Shown here piece by piece: positions 1-8,468 of a stretch of DNA of 64,000 nt (position 1 is the stretch's first letter; the number at the start of each line of letters is the position of its first letter). This stretch comes from Chitinophagales bacterium. GTDB lineage: Bacteria; Bacteroidota; Bacteroidia; Chitinophagales; Saprospiraceae. The position numbers and the translations under genes were made by a program. Below the pieces are notes generated by a model. The model was not told the origin of the DNA. It worked only from the letters and a program-made list of their open reading frames with translations, and did no database searches. The DNA lies in contig JAAFJY010000017.1 in the NCBI GenBank assembly GCA_013299105.1, forward strand, positions 62,001 through 126,000, written 5' to 3'.

Positions 1-247
1 GGGTATGTATGCACAAAGCGAGGTCCACTCTGCACATGGCCGGGCGGATGCGGTCGTACAAACAACCGATGCGGTGTATATTTTTGAGTTCAAATTCAAC
101 AAGACTGCCGCCGAGGCCCTGGCCCAAATTCAGGAGAAAGCTTATGCAGACAAGTACCGGAGTACCCAGAAAAAACTGATGGGTATTGGTGTCAATTTCA
201 GTACAGCTGTCAGGGGCATTGACCAGTGGGAGGAAATAGCGCTGTGA
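1..247 (+). CDS. C-terminal end of AAA-ATPase-like / PD-(D/E)XK nuclease-family protein (partial)
   Basis: The reading frame is already open at the window edge, so this is the last ~82 codons of a longer gene; the ATG at 5 is probably internal. It contains a PD-(D/E)XK nuclease core: GRADAVV, then the strand YIFEFKFN carrying the E-x-K pair, then a helix with AxxQIxEKxYxxKY. This matches the C-terminal nuclease domain that follows the AAA-ATPase_like domain (PF09820 plus DUF1703-type) in a protein family very common in Bacteroidota. A full-length member lies on the minus strand at 23186-24907. The role of the family is not established; defence or mobile-element biology is often suspected. The family call is good, but the N-terminal domain is outside the window and is inferred. 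Confidence 0.75.
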   Translation, partial: GMYAQSEVHSAHGRADAVVQTTDAVYIFEFKFNKTAAEALAQIQEKAYADKYRSTQKKLMGIGVNFSTAVRGIDQWEEIAL

Positions 248-309
248 AAAGATTGTTGTGTTGAGTGGCTTCGAGTAAAGTGGATGCAATGGCATATGGG
301 TAGAGAGGG

Positions 310-492
310 GTGGCGGATGCCAGGATTGAGGAGATGCGAAAGGCTGCTGTAGCCCGAATGAAAATTGACATCAAAAGACAAAGCATCGAAAATGCGCCCA
401 AACAAGACAATTTGACTTTGCTCGAAATTACTGAAGTTTTTGAAAGGGAGATGGAATATGTAAAGCAGTTGCAGGTGGGGATGGGGAAGTGA
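310..492 (+). CDS. Small hypothetical protein, possibly not real
   Basis: A 60-codon frame starts with GTG in GTGGCGGATGCC and follows a purine-rich AGAGAGGG that could act as a ribosome site. The product is charged and mostly helical (RIEEMRKAAVARMKIDIKRQ), with no signal peptide, membrane segment or recognised domain. It lies 60 bases downstream of the nuclease-domain gene in the same orientation, so it could be co-transcribed or be a remnant of a larger gene. I do not recognise it. Its amino-acid composition looks protein-like, but the length is too short to be sure. Confidence 0.3.
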   Translation: MADARIEEMRKAAVARMKIDIKRQSIENAPKQDNLTLLEITEVFEREMEYVKQLQVGMGK

Positions 493-575
493 TTAGAAAT
501 AAAACTTGTACCAAGGTTCGTTATTGGTAGTTACCTTTAAGGATTCAATCGTTCAAATAATTACACTTATCGAAT

Positions 576-2291
576 ATGAAAGCCAATTTTGCGCTGGTTT
601 TGCTGTCATTGCTAATAAGCTGGAGTTGCAAACCAAAGATTCAAGGATCCAACTTCAAAGCTTGGACATTTTCAGATCAGCAAGTATTTGGGGTACATGA
701 ATTAAAAAAAACAAAAGGGTTTGATCATTTTCACATCTACAACTTAGACTCTACAACCTATAAAATAGAACAATACAAAGCGAATGGGGTATTGGAGTTA
801 TCAATGGTAATCAAAAAGCTAGGCGGCAAAATTGCATCCATTACCAGTTACAACAATCAAGGTTTCGCTACTGAGACTCGATTTTTCCAACCATTAAAGG
901 GTGGACTTTTAGAAATCACAAAACAACTTGGTGTAAACAACAGCATCCCATGCAAAGGAATGATTCACCAGTTTAAAGATGGAATGATCATCGAATCAAA
1001 CCTAATTGGTTTTGATCAGAAGCCATGTAATTGCTCACAAGGTTTTTCTTCCATTCGATTCGTCAAATACTCAGACCGGAATAGAAGGGACCTTATCAAA
1101 GAAGTATCTTATTTTAACATATTGGGAGAGCCTGTAAATTATGGATCGTATCACAAAGTAAAGTACGAAAGAGATGAGAGAGGCAATGTTATCAAAGAAT
1201 CTTATTGGGGGACCGACAACCAAGCCATTAATGACAGTTATGGAGTGCATGAACGCAAACGAAAATTTGATGCATTTGACCATGAGATCGAAATGAGTTG
1301 TCATGGTCCAGATGGTTCAGCTATTGCTAACATTTATGACTCACATAAATACATCTATGAATACAAGGATGGTTTGATCACAAAGCATACCATTTACGAT
1401 ATAAACAATAAGATAGCAAAGGAAAAAGGTGATTTTGTTGAAGATGGATCAGCAATCGTAAACATCAAGCGTGACAAAAGAGGTAACATCATCGCTTATG
1501 CCAATTTTGATGAAAATCAAAACCCCATGAATTCAAAACAAGGGTATCATTCATTGAGGATGCGTTTTGACGAATTTGATAAGGTTATTGAAGAAGGATT
1601 TTATGGTATTAATGGCGAGCCTGCTTCAGATTATAAAGGCGTGCACAAATACATTTATGTTCGTGACAAAAATGGTCTCCTAGGGCTTGAAAGCTATTAC
1701 AACGTAGAGAATAAGCCTATGATTGATGCTTCATATGTTTACATGAATAAATACAAGTACGACAAAGAAGGTAGGATGATTTCGAACTCATTCTGGAAAG
1801 ACCAAAACACCAAAATGACAAATTTTGCTGGTGTCCATCAAGTCGTAAGTCGATACAATGAAAACGGCCAACTTATTGAGACCTTGAATCTTGACATAAA
1901 TGGTAATCCGATTAGGGGGTCCATCAACTTTTCGAAGGAAGTAATTCAATATGATGAACTTAGCAGGCCTTCTTTCAGAAGTTACTTTGATGGGATCGAA
2001 GCAACCATGACGATGAACATGCAGGTAGGAAATTTCCACAAGTGTGCTTATTTCTATGGTGATAATTTCAAGGTTGCAAGTGTCCAATATTTCGATACCA
2101 ATGGAAATGCTGTTGATGCAAAAGTCAATGGCAGTGAATTTGTACACAAAATTGAATTTGAATACCTTGGAGATAAAATAGTACGCCAACGTTGGTACAC
2201 CAATGGCAGTATTTTCCCGCTCATTGTGGACTGTATAAGTGGAGAATGTATGGATTTTGATGGCGTTAGCATGGGATATTTAAACAAATAA
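576..2291 (+). CDS. Lipoprotein built of YD/RHS-like ~42-residue repeats
   Basis: The 571-residue protein has a lipoprotein signal peptide (LLSLLISWSC, Cys18), so it is probably anchored in the outer membrane or periplasm. From about residue 120 to 550 it consists of roughly eight degenerate repeats of ~40-45 residues. Their shape is G-x-H, five residues, Y-D-x-x-G, a beta strand, then N-G-x-P or a variant such as GINGEPASDYKGVHKYIY or DINGNPI. The Y-D-x-x-G element recalls RHS/YD repeats, so a beta-strand-rich solenoid or wrapped shell is likely. No toxin tip or catalytic motif is visible at the C-terminus. Its base composition is visibly more A+T-rich than recQ next door, which hints at separate ancestry. 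The function is unknown. Confidence 0.8.
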   Translation: MKANFALVLLSLLISWSCKPKIQGSNFKAWTFSDQQVFGVHELKKTKGFDHFHIYNLDSTTYKIEQYKANGVLELSMVIKKLGGKIASITSYNNQGFATETRFFQPLKGGLLEITKQLGVNNSIPCKGMIHQFKDGMIIESNLIGFDQKPCNCSQGFSSIRFVKYSDRNRRDLIKEVSYFNILGEPVNYGSYHKVKYERDERGNVIKESYWGTDNQAINDSYGVHERKRKFDAFDHEIEMSCHGPDGSAIANIYDSHKYIYEYKDGLITKHTIYDINNKIAKEKGDFVEDGSAIVNIKRDKRGNIIAYANFDENQNPMNSKQGYHSLRMRFDEFDKVIEEGFYGINGEPASDYKGVHKYIYVRDKNGLLGLESYYNVENKPMIDASYVYMNKYKYDKEGRMISNSFWKDQNTKMTNFAGVHQVVSRYNENGQLIETLNLDINGNPIRGSINFSKEVIQYDELSRPSFRSYFDGIEATMTMNMQVGNFHKCAYFYGDNFKVASVQYFDTNGNAVDAKVNGSEFVHKIEFEYLGDKIVRQRWYTNGSIFPLIVDCISGECMDFDGVSMGYLNK

Positions 2292-2356
2292 TCGTAACTT
2301 TTTTGAATGGCCTATCTAAATCCCCCTATCTTACCCCACTCAAAAAAACAACACAA

Positions 2357-4495
2357 ATGCTCCTAGCCGCAGCCCAATCGGCGCTCAAACGCTATTTCGG
2401 TTACGATCAGTTTCGGCCTTTGCAAGCCGAGATCATCACCACCGTCTTGCAGGGGCAGGATAGCCTGGTGCTGATGCCCACTGGTGGCGGCAAGTCCTTG
2501 TGTTTTCAGATTCCGGCCCTGGTTTTGCCGGGTACTTGCGTGGTGGTATCGCCGCTCATTTCGCTCATGCGCGACCAGGTTGAGGCCCTCAAAGCCAATG
2601 GCATTTCCGCCGATTTTCTCAACAGCACCCAAAATGCGGAGGACCAACGCCGCATCGAAAATGAACTCTACGACGGGGAACTTGACTTGCTCTACGTTTC
2701 GCCTGAAAAACTGCTGACGGCTCAGGTTTTGACCATGTTGAGCCGCAGTAAAGTCAACCTCATCGCCATCGACGAAGCGCATTGTATTTCGGCCTGGGGG
2801 CACGATTTCAGGCCGGAATATACCCAACTGAAGGTTCTCAAGCAGCAGTTTCCCAAGGTGCCCATCATCGCCCTGACCGCTACTGCCGATAAAATCACCC
2901 GCCGCGATATGGTGGAGCAATTGGCGCTGCGGGCTCCTGCGGTTTTCATCGCCTCCTTCGACCGCCCCAACCTCAGCCTGGAAGTGCGCCCAGGGCAGGA
3001 CCGCCTCAAGCAAATCCTCGATTTCATCAAACCCCGCTCCAAACAAGCGGGCATCATCTACTGCCTCAGCCGCAAGGGCACCGAGAGTCTGGCCGAAAAA
3101 CTCAAGGGCGCGGGCATCAAAGCGGGAGTCTATCATGCAGGATTGAGCCCGATGCAGCGGGCCAAGGTGCAAGACGATTTTTTGAATGACAACCTCAACG
3201 TGGTGTGCGCAACCATCGCCTTTGGCATGGGCATCGACAAGTCGAACGTGCGCTGGGTGGCGCATTACAACCTGCCCAAAAACCTGGAAAGCTACTACCA
3301 GGAAATCGGCCGCGCCGGGCGCGATGGCACCAAGGCCGATACCCTGCTTTTTTACAGCTATGCCGACGTGACCAATATGCACGACATGCTCAGTGAGGGC
3401 GAAAACGCTGAGCAAGTCAAAGTGCAACTCCTCAAACTGGAGCGCATGCAGCAATACGCGGAGGCGCAAGCCTGTCGCCGCCGGATTTTGTTGGCTTATT
3501 TTGGCGAAAACATGGAGCAAAACTGCGGCAATTGCGACGTATGCAAAAACCCACCCCAACGCATCGACGGAACGGTGATTGCTCAAAAAGCCTTGTCTGC
3601 GGTGAGTCGCTTGCAGGAAAAAGTGCCGATGGGCGTGGTGATCGAAGTGCTGCGTGGCTCCGGGCGGCGCGAGATCATCCAGGCGGGCTACGACCAGATC
3701 AAGACTTATGGCGCGGGCCGCGAAATCTCGCAATACGATTGGCAGCAGTACCTCTCGCAACTGATCAACCTGGGTTACCTTGAAGTGGCCTACGATGCTG
3801 GTCAGGTCCTGCGCCTCAGCAATGCCAGCTCGAATGTCCTCTTCCAGGGCCAAAAAGTGGAACTGGTGAAGCCCAGTTCGTACAAAGACCGCCAGGAACA
3901 AGAAAAACAAGCCGTCAAAGTCAAAAGCGAAGCCGAAAAACGCCAAGAGCGAGTGCGCGACGACTTGTTCGAGGAATTACGCCAACTACGCCGCGAGATT
4001 GCGGTCAAAAACGGGGTGCCACCCTATGTGGTTTTTTCAGACAAGACCCTGGAAGAAATGGCTTTCAAACGCCCCAGCGACGAGGCGACCATGTTGAGCG
4101 TTTCGGGTATTGGCCAGCAAAAAATGCAACAATACGGCCAGCTTTTCATCGAAGCCATCCTCGATTTTGTGAACCGTAACCTGCCCAAGGAAGACAACGG
4201 AACCTATAAATTATCCCTGAATTGGTTGAAAAAAGGCATGAGTATAGAGGAAATCGCCGAAAAACGCGGCGTAGCCCCTGGCACGATCATGTCGCACCTG
4301 GCTTACCTGCACGAAATGGGCGAAGCCGTACCGATAGAGCAGTTTGTGAGCAGAGACGAAATCAAAAAAATCCTGGCGGCCAAACCTTATTTGGAGCAGC
4401 CGAATTTGCTGAAAGGGCTGTACGATTATTTTGATGGGAACATGAGCTACGACAAGATTCGGCTGGCTTTGGCGGAAGAGCGGAGGGGGAAGTGA
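2357..4495 (+). CDS. recQ: ATP-dependent DNA helicase RecQ
   Basis: A 3'-5' DNA helicase of recombination and fork repair. Motifs appear in order: Walker A MPTGGGKSLCF near residue 40, DEAH box IDEAHCISAWGHDFRPEY near 140, ATATADKITRRD, GIIYCLSRKGTE, CATIAFGMGIDKSNVRW, and the arginine-finger motif YYQEIGRAGRDG near 310. The zinc-binding cysteines follow (CRRRILLAYF, NCGNCDVC), then the RQC winged helix, an HRDC domain around 580-650, and a C-terminal helix-turn-helix (SIEEIAEKRGVAPGTIMSHL). An in-frame ATG at 2303 would add 18 residues not typical of the family. The ATG at 2357, giving MLLAAAQSALKRYFG, fits the usual RecQ start and is preferred. At 712 residues the length is normal for Bacteroidota RecQ. 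Confidence 0.95.
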   Translation: MLLAAAQSALKRYFGYDQFRPLQAEIITTVLQGQDSLVLMPTGGGKSLCFQIPALVLPGTCVVVSPLISLMRDQVEALKANGISADFLNSTQNAEDQRRIENELYDGELDLLYVSPEKLLTAQVLTMLSRSKVNLIAIDEAHCISAWGHDFRPEYTQLKVLKQQFPKVPIIALTATADKITRRDMVEQLALRAPAVFIASFDRPNLSLEVRPGQDRLKQILDFIKPRSKQAGIIYCLSRKGTESLAEKLKGAGIKAGVYHAGLSPMQRAKVQDDFLNDNLNVVCATIAFGMGIDKSNVRWVAHYNLPKNLESYYQEIGRAGRDGTKADTLLFYSYADVTNMHDMLSEGENAEQVKVQLLKLERMQQYAEAQACRRRILLAYFGENMEQNCGNCDVCKNPPQRIDGTVIAQKALSAVSRLQEKVPMGVVIEVLRGSGRREIIQAGYDQIKTYGAGREISQYDWQQYLSQLINLGYLEVAYDAGQVLRLSNASSNVLFQGQKVELVKPSSYKDRQEQEKQAVKVKSEAEKRQERVRDDLFEELRQLRREIAVKNGVPPYVVFSDKTLEEMAFKRPSDEATMLSVSGIGQQKMQQYGQLFIEAILDFVNRNLPKEDNGTYKLSLNWLKKGMSIEEIAEKRGVAPGTIMSHLAYLHEMGEAVPIEQFVSRDEIKKILAAKPYLEQPNLLKGLYDYFDGNMSYDKIRLALAEERRGK

Positions 4496-4628
4496 GTTTT
4501 TTATATACGACAGACGAGATACGAGATACGACAGATGATTTAGGGGCTCGCTGGGGAGATTTGTCGTGTTTTGGGTCATCATGTTTGCACGGTTTGGGCT
4601 TTTCGAGCCCGCCTCTTGCCAGAGCTCC

Positions 4629-5678
4629 TCACCCCAAAGAATACCAAGTGCCCTTTCCCACCCCATTTTGCTGCAAGTGTTTATTTTGCACCAGGTTTTC
4701 CAGGTTCTTGCGGATGGTATTGCGGTTGGCGTTGGTGAGTTGCTCCAATTCGCCCATGGTGATCCGACCTCTTGATTGCACCAATTCAAGGATTTGTTGG
4801 GCCAATTCGGGCATTTGAGTCAGCAAAATTTGCTCCCGACTCACTTTGATTTCCAAATTGTCTTTTTGTCTTTTGAGGGATTTCAAGAAAAAAATCAACC
4901 AGGGCAGCCAATTGGTTTGGGCCAGTTTGAGGGTAGTTTGGGTTTGCCGCAAAGACAAATAATAGGCTTGTTTTTCCTGTTCGATTATGGCTTCTAAAGA
5001 GCTGTATGGGACATAACGGTACCCAGTTTTCATCAACAAAAAAGTGGTCAGCGCCCGCGAAAGTCGGCCATTGCCATCTTGAAATGGATGAATGGCCAAA
5101 AAACAAAGGATAAAAATACCAACGACCAAGAGTGGGTGCAAATGTCCTGTATTGAGCGCTTCTTGGGTCCATTCCACCAACTCCTGCATTTTGGTAGAAG
5201 TTTCCAATGGGCTGGTGGTTTCAAAAACGATTCCAATTTGTTGTCCCTGGGCATCAGTAGCGACTACATGGTTGGGCAATTGCTTGTAGCCCCCTTTGTG
5301 CCACTGGTCTTTGTCACTGAATTTCAGCAAGATACCATGTAGCTGTTGGATGAAGTTTTCGGTGAGCGGGATATCGCTGTAATGCTGAAAAATTGTATCC
5401 ATCAACTCTGCATAACCCGCAACTTCCTGTTCGTCGCGGGTGCTGAACCGTTGTATGCTGAGGTTGCTCAACAATTGCTCGACTTGTCGATCCGATAATT
5501 TACTGCCTTCAATGCGGGTACTTGAAGCAATGCTCTCGATGGTTGCTACTTTCTGCAAGCGCAAAAGGGTTTCGGGAGCCAAATTCCCCAAAGCCCGCCA
5601 AGCTCCCTTAAATTCGTCAATCTCCGCAATGAGATTGAGTATTTCAGGGGTGATTTCCAAGGATTGTACGGCCTGCAT
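4629..5678 (-). CDS. Fic-family protein (protein AMP-transferase type) with C-terminal winged helix
   Basis: The 349-residue Fic-domain protein carries the active-site motif HPFQDGNGRLSR (His197), which normally catalyses AMP transfer from ATP to a protein hydroxyl. The N-terminal helix contains STRIEG (Ser53 to Gly58), matching the (S/T)xxxE(G/N) auto-inhibitory motif, so it is a self-inhibited class II Fic protein. Residues 285-349 form a predicted winged helix (RGRITMGELEQLTNANRNTIRKNLENL), typical of Fic proteins that may bind DNA. The frame extends upstream to 6098, but that part translates the TACGCATA repeats and intergenic repeats, so I start at ATG 5678 (MQAVQSLEIT). It converges with recQ across a 130-bp gap. 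The repeats just upstream may be its operator. Confidence 0.88.
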   Translation of the reverse strand: MQAVQSLEITPEILNLIAEIDEFKGAWRALGNLAPETLLRLQKVATIESIASSTRIEGSKLSDRQVEQLLSNLSIQRFSTRDEQEVAGYAELMDTIFQHYSDIPLTENFIQQLHGILLKFSDKDQWHKGGYKQLPNHVVATDAQGQQIGIVFETTSPLETSTKMQELVEWTQEALNTGHLHPLLVVGIFILCFLAIHPFQDGNGRLSRALTTFLLMKTGYRYVPYSSLEAIIEQEKQAYYLSLRQTQTTLKLAQTNWLPWLIFFLKSLKRQKDNLEIKVSREQILLTQMPELAQQILELVQSRGRITMGELEQLTNANRNTIRKNLENLVQNKHLQQNGVGKGTWYSLG

Positions 5679-5690
5679 GGCACATGGTTT

Positions 5691-5760
5691 TACGCATAAA
5701 AGTACGCATAAATACGCATAAAAGGCATTTTTGACAAAAAAGTACGCATAAATACGCATA
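5691..5760 (-). promoter_or_regulatory. Array of five TACGCATA boxes upstream of fic
   Basis: Five exact copies of TACGCATA begin at 5691, 5703, 5713, 5743 and 5753. They form two pairs of TACGCATAAATACGCATA (from 5703 and from 5743), each preceded by AAAAG or AAAAAG, plus a single box nearest the gene. Start-to-start spacings are 12, 10, 30 and 10 bases, so most boxes face the same side of the helix. The array ends 13 bases before the fic start. This is what an operator for a cooperatively binding regulator would look like. The winged helix of the Fic protein itself is a candidate ligand; that is inference. Confidence 0.55.
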
Positions 5761-5926
5761 AAATGGCTGGAGGGGTGATGATTGAACTCAAATAGTGGAT
5801 TAGGAGCATAATAGGGCTCTAAATTCTTGGTAAGTAATGCTAAAATTTGACCGAAGCACAAATCCACCCAGATGCCAAAACGTGAAACGAAATGTAAATT
5901 TGACGTTGAAATCCGATTAGCGAGCG

Positions 5927-6091
5927 CGCTTCGCAAGAAGCGAAAAGCTTTGTAGAATTTGGATTCCAAGGGTAGGTCCTGGCTTCGCAAGAAGCCTAAG
6001 GCATCATAAATCTTAGGCTTCTTACGAAGCCAGAAGTTGGGAAATGGGGACGGAATGACAGATACTACAAATCTTATGCTTCTTGCGAAGC
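5927..6091. repeat. Cluster of GCTTCGCAAGAAGC palindromes with one long hairpin
   Basis: The 552-base gap between fic and the AAA ATPase has no convincing gene. It holds a palindromic module built on CTTCGCAAGAAGC: at 5927-5942 (CGCTTCGCAAGAAGCG), at 5981-6000, reversed at 6012-6031, and reversed again at 6073-6091. The copies at 5981-6000 and 6012-6031 pair into a 20-bp stem with one mismatch and an 11-base loop. This resembles a REP-type extragenic palindrome. As it lies downstream of the AAA ATPase (minus strand, ends at 6231), it could also stabilise or end that transcript. Confidence 0.6.
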
Positions 6092-6230
6092 TGGACATTC
6101 GGGATACGTTAAGGCACAGCAGGAAAAAATTAATGTCTTATCATTTCATTCGCACTGCACTAGCCTCCGCTTTTTGCCAACTCCAATTCCGCTTTACCTT
6201 CCGCTACAATATTGAGAAATTTGTACTCCC

Positions 6231-7373
6231 TCATGGCTGTCCCCCGATCACATTTTTCTCCCAAAGTTCGCTCAGGCTGTACTCGTCCAACCACTCCACG
6301 AGCTTATTTGAATCTTTACGGGCAAAAATTGTAGAATTAGTATCGTGGTCTCTTTCGGTAATTACGATGTTTTCCAAATCAAATTCGTCAACCAAGCGTG
6401 GCGATTGGGTGGCGATGATGACTTGAGCGCGTTTGCTGGCTGCTTTTACCATGCCAGCAAAATACGCTATTGCCGAAGGATGGAGTCCCAGCTCTGGTTC
6501 GTCTAAAATAATGACATTGGGCATTAAATCAGGTGGCTGCAACAACAAAGTGGCCAAACACATGAAGCGAAGGGAGCCGTCAGAAATTTGATGGGGACCA
6601 AACAAATAATTAGGGTTGCCCTTCTCGCGCCAATTGAGGCTGATGTAGTTTTTATTGCGTTCATTTGGCAACAAATCAAAGTCGCCAAACTGGGGCATGA
6701 CTTTTTGGATGTAGCGAACGATTTTGGTGTAATAAGGTCGTGTTGCTGAATCTTCTATTAACCTGAACAAAAACGCCGCGAGATTTCCCCCATCGTGGTT
6801 CAAGTAACGATTGTCCTCGATATAGCCTTGCCCTCTTAATCGGGCATTCATGGACGTATCATGGAAGTGAAAAACCCTGCAATTCCTGAGTAAGCGAAGG
6901 CTATTTGATGCGGTTTTTTTGTAGGCTGAATTGGTATTTGGCCTGTGCATATATTCCAACAAATCTGATTCCCGCACTGCTGGATTGAGCTGTAATTTGA
7001 CTGGGGCACTTTTGCCTTTAGCTTGATGAAACAAAGTTTCTTCCGTAAAAATGAGCGTATCTCCAGCTACACGGGTCAACCTAAACTGGTAAATATTTGA
7101 AGCATTATCATCCTCAAAGTCAATTTTGGCGCTTATTTCTGAGGTTGTTTTGCTTCCATAATACAAAAAAGCATCGGCAAAGCCTCGCTCTGCAATAAAG
7201 TTCTGCAAAGCACCAGTCATCATGTAATTCAACATGCTGAAAAAAGAAACCAGGTTGCTTTTTCCCACCCCATTGGCCCCCAACAAAATGGTAATGTCGC
7301 CAAACTCAAGCGATGCGCCAGCGATGCTGTCGATTGATTTGTATCCTTTTAAGTCGATTGATTTTAACTTCAT
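6231..7373 (-). CDS. AAA-family ATPase, OLD/RecF/SMC-like (AAA_21 type)
   Basis: A 380-residue stand-alone ABC-type ATPase. Its N-terminus MKLKSIDLKGYKSID is typical of RecF/OLD-like ATPases. Walker A is GANGVGKSN (residues 32-40), the signature-like ISDGSLRF lies at 263-270, Walker B VIILDEPELGLHP at 287-299, and an H-loop-like ATQSPRLVDEF at 321-331. There is no TOPRIM nuclease domain at the C-terminus, unlike OLD proteins. In other genomes such ATPases (COG4637/COG4938 type) often pair with a small DUF4276 partner, but none is seen here: downstream is only the palindrome cluster. A DNA-repair or defence-related role is plausible but not shown. Confidence 0.85.
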   Translation of the reverse strand: MKLKSIDLKGYKSIDSIAGASLEFGDITILLGANGVGKSNLVSFFSMLNYMMTGALQNFIAERGFADAFLYYGSKTTSEISAKIDFEDDNASNIYQFRLTRVAGDTLIFTEETLFHQAKGKSAPVKLQLNPAVRESDLLEYMHRPNTNSAYKKTASNSLRLLRNCRVFHFHDTSMNARLRGQGYIEDNRYLNHDGGNLAAFLFRLIEDSATRPYYTKIVRYIQKVMPQFGDFDLLPNERNKNYISLNWREKGNPNYLFGPHQISDGSLRFMCLATLLLQPPDLMPNVIILDEPELGLHPSAIAYFAGMVKAASKRAQVIIATQSPRLVDEFDLENIVITERDHDTNSTIFARKDSNKLVEWLDEYSLSELWEKNVIGGQP

Positions 7374-7453
7374 TCACCTTGTTTTGGGTCCTGAATCATT
7401 CGAGGGTCTTACAAATACAACCCCGTTTTGCACAAATATACAAAACCAAGCCA

Positions 7454-8437
7454 TCATTTCCCACCCCCCGGCACCCGATCAGGGTAATCCGTAATCACCC
7501 CATCCACGCCCAAGTCCAGCATTTTTTGCATGTCGGCGGTCTCGTTCACGGTCCAGGGCACTACTTTGATGCCCATTTCTTGGGCTTTTTTGACTACTTC
7601 GGCATTTAGGAGTTTGAAATAGGGGCTGTAAATGTTGGGCTTAAAACCCAATTCAGCCAGATTGGCATCAAAGCCGTTCAGGTTTTCCACCAGCAATGCG
7701 ATGGTTTGTGAGGGGGCTTGCTTGCGGATTTCTTGCAGGCAGCGCGGGTCAAAGGATTGCAGGCAAGTACGCTTTTCTATGCCCAGTTTTTTGATTTCGG
7801 CCAAAACCAATTGGGCAAACTCTGCCGGGGCAGGGGCTTTTTTGCCTTCCCAGCCCTTTTCACTTTTCAGTTCGATGTTGTAAAACGGCTGTAACCGTCG
7901 GCTGCTGCGGCAGTATGCATTGACCGCAGCCACCACGTCTTTGAGCAGGGGTTTGCTGGTCTTTAGCGGCTTTTGCTCCGGAAAACGGCTGTTGCCCCGG
8001 CTGCCGCAGTCGTATTGCGCAATCTGCGCGTAAGTCATTTGGTAAAGCAGCAGTTTTTCCTCCTGCTCTTTTTGCACCGCCGAACCATCGGGGTTTTGGC
8101 AAATCAGGGCCGACATCCAAGGCTCGTGCGAAACCACCAGTTGTTGGTCCGCGCTAACTGCGAGATCGAGTTCCAGGGTCTTGATGAGTGGAAATTCCAG
8201 GGCTTTGAGGAAGGCTGGAATGCTGTTTTCGGGCAGTAGGCCACGGGCTCCACGGTGGCCCTGCCAGTCGAAGTTGGTCATGGTGGTGGGTGATTTTGAG
8301 AGGGGGCGCTGACAGGTGGAAAGAGAAACCAGAGCCAGCAGCAGAGGAACAATTTTTTTTGAAGTACGACTTCCAAGTGACGACTTACGACTTACGAAGT
8401 GGGGGCTCGCATTGAAGATTTCATGTTTATTGAGCAT
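7454..8437 (-). CDS. Glycerophosphodiester phosphodiesterase
   Basis: GDPD-fold enzyme that hydrolyses glycerophosphodiesters to glycerol-3-phosphate and an alcohol. Visible motifs are QGHRGARGLLPENS (catalytic His and the family HRG...PEN motif), LELDLAVSADQQLVVSHEP (metal-binding E-x-D and general-acid His), YNIELKSE, and the C-terminal VVPWTVNE...GVDGVITDYPD. Ahead of the domain, LLLALVSLSTC looks like a lipobox, so the protein is probably a lipoprotein. The start is unclear. ATG 8437 leaves ~30 repeat-derived residues before the signal, ATG 8281 removes the signal altogether, and an ATT at 8353 would give a proper leader. I give 8437 as the outer limit. A family 1 repeat lies immediately upstream. 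Confidence 0.88.
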   Translation of the reverse strand: MLNKHEIFNASPHFVSRKSSLGSRTSKKIVPLLLALVSLSTCQRPLSKSPTTMTNFDWQGHRGARGLLPENSIPAFLKALEFPLIKTLELDLAVSADQQLVVSHEPWMSALICQNPDGSAVQKEQEEKLLLYQMTYAQIAQYDCGSRGNSRFPEQKPLKTSKPLLKDVVAAVNAYCRSSRRLQPFYNIELKSEKGWEGKKAPAPAEFAQLVLAEIKKLGIEKRTCLQSFDPRCLQEIRKQAPSQTIALLVENLNGFDANLAELGFKPNIYSPYFKLLNAEVVKKAQEMGIKVVPWTVNETADMQKMLDLGVDGVITDYPDRVPGGGK

Positions 8438-8468
8438 GGTTGGGACGATTTGGATTTTCGGCAAGTTT

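Noticed and set aside
2363-3946. A 527-codon open frame antisense to recQ
   Set aside because: It lies wholly inside a well-supported helicase gene; its His/Leu/Arg-rich product shows no domain and arises from the GC-rich codon pattern of recQ.
5691-5760. Plasmid-type replication iterons
   Set aside because: There is no replication initiator gene nearby and the array sits in a promoter position; an operator is the simpler reading.
5679-6098. 140-codon N-terminal extension of the Fic protein
   Set aside because: It translates the TACGCATA array and palindromic repeats and has no protein-like character.
6231-7373. A defence operon such as Gabija or a retron around the AAA ATPase
   Set aside because: No UvrD-like, TOPRIM, reverse transcriptase or DUF4276 partner is found; the gene stands alone.
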